A program made the translations under genes and the position numbers. The notes beneath the pieces are model-generated. The model saw nothing but the letters and a program-made list of their open reading frames with translations, ran no database searches and was not told where the DNA came from. Below are positions 58,313-64,000 of a stretch of 64,000 nucleotides of DNA, piece by piece (position 1 is the first letter of the stretch; every line of letters starts with the position of its first letter). The stretch comes from Dermatemys mawii (taxonomy: Eukaryota; Chordata; Testudines; Dermatemydidae). The stretch spans positions 15,724,338 to 15,788,337 of the forward strand of contig ML677366.1 in NCBI GenBank assembly GCA_007922305.1. The letters are read 5' to 3'.

Positions 58313-59501
58313 ATCTCCCATTACAGAGCTTATGTCACAAGCATACAGTAGGCCTCCTGATACTCTGACTTCCACTGGGGCTAAGAGGCTGGGGGTCAGG
58401 AAGCCGCAGCTTACGCCTTGTGGGTGCCACTGTTCACTATGTCAGAGTTGCGCTTGGATGCAGCAGAGTATCAAAAATAGACTTTACTTAGAAATGTTGG
58501 GCCAAATTCTATTCTCAGTTACATCCATTGCAGACCCCATGGAAGTGAATGGAGTTGGAGAAGTACAATTCAGAACAAGTTTGGCTATGCATAAAGAGGC
58601 CATATGTCCTGTTTTTTCATATGATGTCCAAATGGCCCAAGAACTTGTTTGGGGACACCAGAAATGTCCTGTTTTGATTATATAAAAACATTTGGTTTTG
58701 TAATAATTACAGTTTTTCTTCCTGCTAAATTAAATAGAATTTGTTCTGTTTACTGGGGGCAAACAGTCTAGTGAAATGAGCGTTCAGCACAATTAGCAGT
58801 GCGTAGAGTGAAGAGAACAGTCAAATGAATATAAATTCCATTAAAGCTGCTCTTTTGCTCTACATGAGCACCTGTTCAATGTTTTATGATGAACACATTC
58901 AGAACACTAAATTATTTGATAAAATCCTCCACTCCAAGAAATATGCCGGTGTCAGAAGGTAGCACTAGCAACACCAGTGCACATCAAATAAATTATGTGC
59001 TTTTGTCTTCTAGAAAAGGATTCCTTGACTCTAAAAAGTATTACAACAAACATTTCCTTTTAAAAATTTTGTTACATTAGCTATACATAACTGTCAAATA
59101 AGATGAAATATAAACCACAGTGTTGGGGAAGCTCTGACATGAAATTTTACAGCCCAGTCTATGTCATCACAATGCAATGTAATGTGCATCACCATGAAAA
59201 ACTATAATGTATTTCAAATTACGTTCACATTTAAGCAAAATGTAATATATTAGCTATGATAGAGAAACAGCATGAACATATTTAGAGAGACTGCAACAGG
59301 TATTACATATGACTTTATGTACAACAGCTCTTTCCAAATCTTATTGATAGATAACAGTTCACAGGCTCAATTACAACAATTAACTCAAAAGTGCTACTAT
59401 TGGTGCAGCCCTCCAAGTTGGGCAGTTACTCTACTCTTGATCATTGCTAAAACGTCTGTTCACACTTGCACTGATCTCTCTGACTGCAGAGGGGCTAGAC
59501 C

Positions 59502-59880
59502 AGGGGTCTCAAACTCAAATGACCACGAGGACCGCATGAGGACTAGTTCATTGGCCCAAGGGCCGCATCACTGACATGCCACCCTCCCTGCCCCCAGCCC
59601 CGCCCCCACCCCTTCCATGAGGTCCCATCCCTGCCCCGCCTCCTCCCGTGAGCGCACAGCTCCCCGCTCCTCCCCTGTCCCTCCTGGAAAGTGCTAAGGG
59701 CCTGGAGATAGGCAGAGAGGAGGCGGGGGGCGCGGGGAGTGGTGAGGATTGGAGAGCAGGCAAAGCCACAGCTCTGTCCATCCAAACACCTACATCCACA
59801 GCTTGTTGAACAGGAGAAACAAAATAGGAACTGTGGAGAAACACTCCAAGGGGTACCTCTGAGGCCTGGGTGAGACTGGG
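59502..59880. mobile_element. GC-rich hAT-like repeat, one end
   Basis: The left end CAGGGGTCTCAAACTC is a typical hAT-like terminal repeat, followed by GGACCGCATGAGGACTAG and GGGCCGCATCACTGAC. The body is strongly GC-rich (CCCCGCCCCCACCCC). The partner end was not found, so the right bound is approximate. Reading frames here result from composition. Confidence 0.5.
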
Positions 59881-59894
59881 GGGGTTGACCTAAG

Positions 59895-60110
59895 AAAGTA
59901 GTCTTCAAAGTGGGGTGCACGGTACCCCCTATGGGGGGCCGCGGTGTCCCCACGCCACCACAGGATCAGCCCCGGGATACCACTGAAACACAAAGCGTTC
60001 TCTTTGTGTCCGTCGAAGTGCTGCCAAAGGCGGAAGCTTTCTATTCGGTGGCATTTCGGCAGACACACCCCTGGGCTGTGAGAGGATGTGAGAAACCAGA
60101 AAGGGGCCAC
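59895..60110. repeat. GC-rich repeat fragment
   Basis: AGTAGTCTTCAAAGTGGGGT begins a second GC-rich unit with GTACCCCCTATGGGGGGCCG and ends near GAAACCAGAAAGGGGCCACG. It resembles the end of another hAT-like element adjoining the previous one. No inverted repeat pair was confirmed. Confidence 0.4.
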
Positions 60111-60136
60111 GGAAGGAAAACTTTGCGATGTGCTGA

Positions 60137-60194
60137 CCTAAGATACGCAACTTCAGCTACACTATTTGCGTAGCTGAAGTCGGCAGATCTTAGG
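60137..60194. repeat. Near-perfect palindrome
   Basis: CCTAAGATACGCAACTTCAG plus CTAC is followed, after an 8-9 bp loop, by GTAGCTGAAGTCGGCAGATC plus TTAGG. Arms of about 24 bp differ at a few positions. I know this as the end of a turtle non-autonomous element whose remaining part is not clear here. Confidence 0.65.
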
Positions 60195-60954
60195 GCGACT
60201 CACCTGCGGCTCTGCCTGGGGCAACACAACTACATGCCTCCCTCTACTCAATTCTGCCTCCTTCTCACTCTGGTAAGTACCTTAACCCAGTACTTAAGGT
60301 ACTTTGATTTGAATAGCATTACTGAGGTCGACAGAACTACAGATAGCGTAAGGTACTACACACCATGAGAAAAGGTGGCAGAATCTGATGCAAAATATGC
60401 AGCTTGACTCAAACACACAATAATGAGCAGACACAATATTATTCCAGATTCTCTAAGCCTTGTATGCCCTGCGCAGTACAAGTAGTTAACTTGCCTCTGA
60501 ACCACAATTGTCTTAGAAACTTAAAAAAGGAGTAGAGTTAACTTAAAAAACAGACATTTTCAATCACATGCAACAATTTCCATAAGACCATCCATAAGAT
60601 GTTTCCATGATTTGAAAATGTTGCCACAGTCTCACATATATTGCAACATGAGGATACTCTATAAAATGAGATGCATATCTTGATGGTTATTCCTGATAGA
60701 ATAAATTGAATTGCTCTTAAAAAAAGAAGAAGAAGAAAAGCATATCTTAAATTCTTTCCTAGCTATACTTTAATATGTGGTATCCCTCATGGAATTTCAA
60801 TAGACTAATCTAGCACAGACTTTATAATAAGTAGCTTTGGATAACTGCAAACAAGTATATAGTGAAAAGGTCAGACTCCGCAATAGGTTATGTTAATATA
60901 TAAGCAGAAAACATAGTCAAGGATAAATCAACATACGATCAATTTGCAACCTAC

Positions 60955-61077
60955 TTTTTTCTGGTGAAACATGTGCCTTAGCTTGTCCCCTCACAAGCCT
61001 GCATGTTGAACCATCTCCTGCACAGATTCCACAGTTGTCTTCCTTGGCATTACTCCCAAGTTGTCGATCACAGCCTA
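60955..61077 (-). CDS. ADAMTSL3: ADAMTSL3 exon: end of Cys-rich domain
   Basis: Two bases finish a split codon, 40 whole codons follow, and one base begins the next codon. The translation starts [16 protein letters not shown] and continues through [16 protein letters not shown] to HVSPEK. The paired DNCG-x-C and DGSTC motifs are the hallmark of the ADAMTS Cys-rich domain just before the spacer. The donor is AAAA|GTAGGT. The acceptor is a tandem site, GGCAG|TAG|GC, so a 3-nt shift that would drop the Val codon is possible. Its pyrimidine tract is poor. The final A joins GG of the next exon to give Arg (SPEK-R). The preceding exon is not visible between 61078 and 64000. Confidence 0.95.
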
Positions 61078-64000
61078 CTGCCTGCCAACATCAACACCAC
61101 AGTCAGAAGGAGGGCAAAGCTATAGTAGACATGCTCAGGTTTCTGGAATTTTATTTATTGTGTTATCCATTTGATTTTATGAGCTGGCCTCATTCTTTCA
61201 AAGCATACCTTGCTTTTCAAATTTAACCTACACAGGGACTTAAAAGTAAATTTTGTGATTTTAATGATGAGCTACAACAATCACATAAATTAAGATATCC
61301 AAGCACAGAAATATAAGAGTCACTTTCCCACTATTTTTCCAAATGTATAAACCAGGGTGTTATTCGTAATAACACACAAGGGTGATCTGTTACTTTGTTG
61401 TTTAGAATTTGTCTTTCATCACCTGCTAAATTCAATCTGAAAGAAGAAAAGCATTTAAACAATCAAAGCTAAATACTAAAGAGGCACATTGGTTTTAGAT
61501 CCATAGTTAAGAAAATCTTGCCAGTTTTCATGATCGAATATCTTGGTTTTTCAAAATTTAACTGATATGGGCCCAAATCACTGGATACGGTTGCTGTTTT
61601 TTCTGTCTCCAAACTAAACTTCTTAATGCTGATGAAAATTCTACCCATGGGAAAAAAATCTTCAGAAAAGTAAAGTGTTAAACAGGCTCTTTAAAAAACT
61701 GTTAACTGAAACTCCTCCAAACTATAAAGCACAGAGATGTTATATCTGTCCATTTTTACTTGAATCAGTTTCTTCATAAGAAATATGGGCCTCAGGCATT
61801 AAAAATGTCTATTTGTTGAAAGGGTGATCAACATTTTGTCCCACATATTTGATTTTGTGCCAAGATATGTGCAGGTGGGGTCAAATATTAAATAACTATC
61901 TTGCAACCTTAAGCCTGCTTTGTATGACAAGCTGCTCTAAGCAAGTACCCCCCAAAGGTGCAGCTAATCCATTATGGAGAGAAATTCTTTACAAACCCAG
62001 AAGTGACAATCAGTGAAAAATGCTGTGGAAACTCACACCTTACAGCCAAGTTAAAACTGTGAAATTGGCCCAGTCATTCCTTTTGCCATACAAAAATGCA
62101 TGGAAGGGGCAAGGTTAGCTGCCAAGAAATGACACATGCTTTCCTTGGAGAATTAAGGATGGAGTCAGCACATAAAAGGCAGAGTCCTACAATTTCTGCG
62201 TAAGCCAGAGATGCATGGACACAGAAGGCCCAAATCATGCAGACAGGAGCCAGAATTAAGGGTGCTGCTGCACCTCATGGCTTGACGTGGTTGCCATCAT
62301 ATACATGATTAACACTTTGGTTCAATGGCTCCCAGCACCCCCACGATACAAATTGTTCCAGCACCACTGCAGGCAGATCCATAGCCAGACATAAAGAGGT
62401 GGAGTTGCTCTGTGTCTATGATTTTGCTCCCCTCCGTGCTACATGGTAGAGGCACATATAGCACATTCTGCTTGGTAGCTCAGAACTGGGTAATGTATCA
62501 CAACTTCCTGAGAGACAGAAATCTAAAGGATGGAACCAAGGAACCCTCTTGAGCTATACAGCTTCTACCTCCCAACTCTCACCAAAAGGGCCATCTGGGA
62601 GAACTGTAGCATCATGGCTGGATCCTGAGTGTTGAGGACACACAGTGGTTGCCTCACCACAAATCTGGACCCCTAGACTTTTGCTTTGAAGGAAACCACA
62701 AATATTTTCTTAGATAGCTGCGTAACAGATGATATTTGAGATTCTGATTACTCAGCTGTGGTTTATTGCTTAAACCAAGCAGCCCTGTTTGGCACTGCTA
62801 TATAATTAATGAGTAGCAGAATCAACATTAACTTGCTTTTGAAGATCAAAACACAAATGAAAGATAAGATACAAGAACTAAGGGAGAAGGAGCTATAAGG
62901 AAAAGGGGAATTGTGAAAAAAGAGAAAGGATGAGAGTGTAGGGAGATGCAAGCATCTCAGAACAATACCCATTATTTAAGCATTTTATGGTTAACAAAGA
63001 AAGAGTCAGTGTTTCAGCTTTGTTATTCCTGTCTCCAGGAGGCTTATCAGCCTCCTCTGAATTTCAAATCATCCACAGCTGAAAGGAAGCAGCTCCAGAA
63101 CAGGAACAAAACAATAGGAAGGCCAGAAAGCTTCTCAGAGTTACTTGCAGTCCTCCTCAGACAAAGGACAGTCCCCCTGAAGTCAGTGGCAGAATTCCAC
63201 CAATTCCAAGGGATCGGGATTTGCCCAATGGAAGGTGCATACAATTAGCTGAGTTCTGAATTAAGGTGAATGGCAAAACTAAGGTTCAGTATGAAGGGCT
63301 CAATATTATTCCTACTTAGGCCAGTGGAAGATTTACTGTTAGTTTCAGAAAGAGCTGAACTGGTGGCAGAAAAACAAAAACAAAGCAAACCTTCAACTGA
63401 TCTGCAACTCCAGATTGTTTACGACCACTAAACGCTATGGAGCATGGCACCCTGCAATTTTGGGCACACTTCAGGGAGCAACTCTTCAACTGATCAAGGC
63501 ATTTTCCTTACCATTCTATGGAATATATGCTCCTCTAGGTACATATGAAGTTGACTAGCAGAAAGAGGGTTATGGATATGTAAAGCAAAGAAAGCAGACT
63601 TCCAAATACCTGCTCCTTAGGCTCTGATCTTTGATTTCCTCATTAACTGTTTTAAGAAACAAAACTTGTCAGTTCTTAACCCAAGGTCAGATGGTTTCTG
63701 AATTGGTTTTATCTAATCTAGACACTATTTTATATACTGTGATATCAAGAAAGAAAGCAAAATTTAGATTGTTTACCAGGAAGGTGCTTACTTAAAAGGA
63801 AGTGGCTTTAGTATCATGGTAAGAATTGCTGCAGAATAATACATTTATAAAAGGAAAGTTTTATTTTTCTGCAGGTATAAAGGGCTTTGGTGTGTGCTAA
63901 CCTGAGAGGTTTAAACCCAGTATTAGTTTAAAAGGAAATACGTGCCAATCTTGAGCAGTTATGCACAGGTCTGTGAGAGGATGCAGAACAACTAAGACAA
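61078..64000 (-). other. ADAMTSL3 intron upstream of the Cys-rich exon (partial)
   Basis: 2.9 kb of AT-rich intron to the window edge. I looked here for the preceding Cys-rich-domain exon (expected to end just before V-GCDRQ) and did not find it. One repeat at 62262-62375; nothing else named. Confidence 0.8.
62262..62375. repeat. Interspersed repeat with GGTGCTG/CAGCACC words
   Basis: GGGTGCTGCTGCACCTCATG, GTTGCCATCATATACATGAT, TTGGTTCAATGGCTCCCAGC and ACAAATTGTTCCAGCACCAC form a repeat I recall from sauropsid genomes. The first and last words are opposed, so an inverted-repeat element is possible. Confidence 0.5.

Larger units (their letters stand above)
44284..60954 (-). other. ADAMTSL3 intron, 16.7 kb, repeat-rich
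   Basis: The longest intron in the window. It holds most of the mobile elements: a GC-rich segment flanked by direct repeats (46727-47431), three LTRs with duplications (49968-50441, 52933-53337, 56197-56856), a complex inverted-repeat element (53887-54682), a CT-rich repetitive block (54990-55560), a short MITE (55696-55819), and GC-rich hAT-like sequence (59502-60110). 44284-45000, 45125-46717, 47881-49094, 51291-52932 and 56861-58091 show nothing I can name. Confidence 0.85.
257..61077 (-). other. ADAMTSL3: ADAMTSL3 gene, internal part (11 exons, 10 complete introns)
   Basis: Gene-level span of the exons listed separately. The joined translation follows the ADAMTSL3 order: Cys-rich end, spacer, then consecutive thrombospondin type-1 repeats with two conserved linkers. 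Phase bookkeeping is exact: the exons are 123, 75, 158, 112, 139, 51, 205, 148, 85, 287 and 130 bp, and each split codon is completed by the next exon. Short diagnostic strings such as WEHNPWTACSVSCGGG, EEWKCMYAPKPKVMQ and RVLLTFTQTE match my memory of ADAMTSL3 better than its paralogue ADAMTSL1. The protein is a secreted matrix glycoprotein without the metalloprotease domain. Introns are 16.7, 8.4, 3.7, 3.4, 2.0, 3.9, 1.4, 2.7, 7.2 and 9.8 kb in gene order. The N-terminal exons (signal peptide, first TSR) and the C-terminal Ig/TSR/PLAC part are outside the window. Confidence 0.95.

Noticed and set aside
59543..59953. Minus-strand frames of 98-136 codons rich in Gly, Pro and Arg
   Set aside because: Lie in GC-rich hAT-like repeat sequence; several frames are open at once because of composition.
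257..61077. ADAMTSL1 as the gene identity
   Set aside because: At diagnostic positions (WEHNPWTACSV, HGEILQ, PKVMQTCNL, RVLLTFTQTE, GFTPC) the exons follow ADAMTSL3 as I remember it; ADAMTSL1 differs at each.
63421..63480. Candidate upstream exon (cysteine-like codons on the minus strand)
   Set aside because: Reading frames contain a stop and do not match the expected sequence before V-GCDRQ; no fitting splice phase.

Overview
This is an intronic and exonic stretch of a vertebrate nuclear genome, most likely a turtle. It carries the middle part of one protein-coding gene on the minus strand: ADAMTSL3 (punctin-2), a secreted, protease-less relative of the ADAMTS metalloproteases that belongs to the extracellular matrix. 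I could place eleven coding exons (1,513 coding bases, about 503 codons) from 61077 down to 257. All have AG/GT splice borders, and their reading phases join without a break. The first and last exons of the gene, its promoter and its 3' UTR lie outside the window. About 97.6 % of the window is intron or flank.

Read in gene order (high to low coordinates), the exons encode the end of the ADAMTS-type Cys-rich domain (60955-61077), the spacer domain (44209-44283, 35615-35772 and the start of 31753-31864), TSR-A (31753-31864 and 28197-28335), a linker (26167-26217), TSR-B (22054-22258), TSR-C (20504-20651), a second linker (17671-17755), TSR-D plus the head of TSR-E (10156-10442), and the rest of TSR-E (257-386). 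TSR means thrombospondin type-1 repeat; the letters A-E are local labels. Every TSR has six cysteines and a C-x-x-S/T-C-x-x-G type O-fucosylation motif, except that TSR-C has a seventh cysteine.

The introns hold ordinary AT-rich sequence with many old interspersed repeats: at least five LTR-like elements with TG...CA ends (three with exact 4-5 bp target-site duplications), a hAT-type non-autonomous DNA transposon with 14/15 matching terminal repeats and an 8-bp duplication, several terminal-inverted-repeat elements, MIR-like CORE-SINEs, and a tRNA-derived SINE present as an inverted pair inside one 12-bp target-site duplication. The SINE resembles the Cry-type SINEs of hidden-necked turtles. 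This and the mix of other repeats are the reason for the turtle inference; the species is not determined.

I saw no second gene, no tRNA, rRNA or CRISPR array, and no undescribed biological system. The points most worth a second look are the extra cysteine in TSR-C, the inverted-SINE hairpin in the intron between 17755 and 20504, a tandem (NAGNAG) splice acceptor at 61075-61080, and several repeat families that I can delimit but not name. Family identification and comparisons with human ADAMTSL3/ADAMTSL1 are from memory; no search was run.
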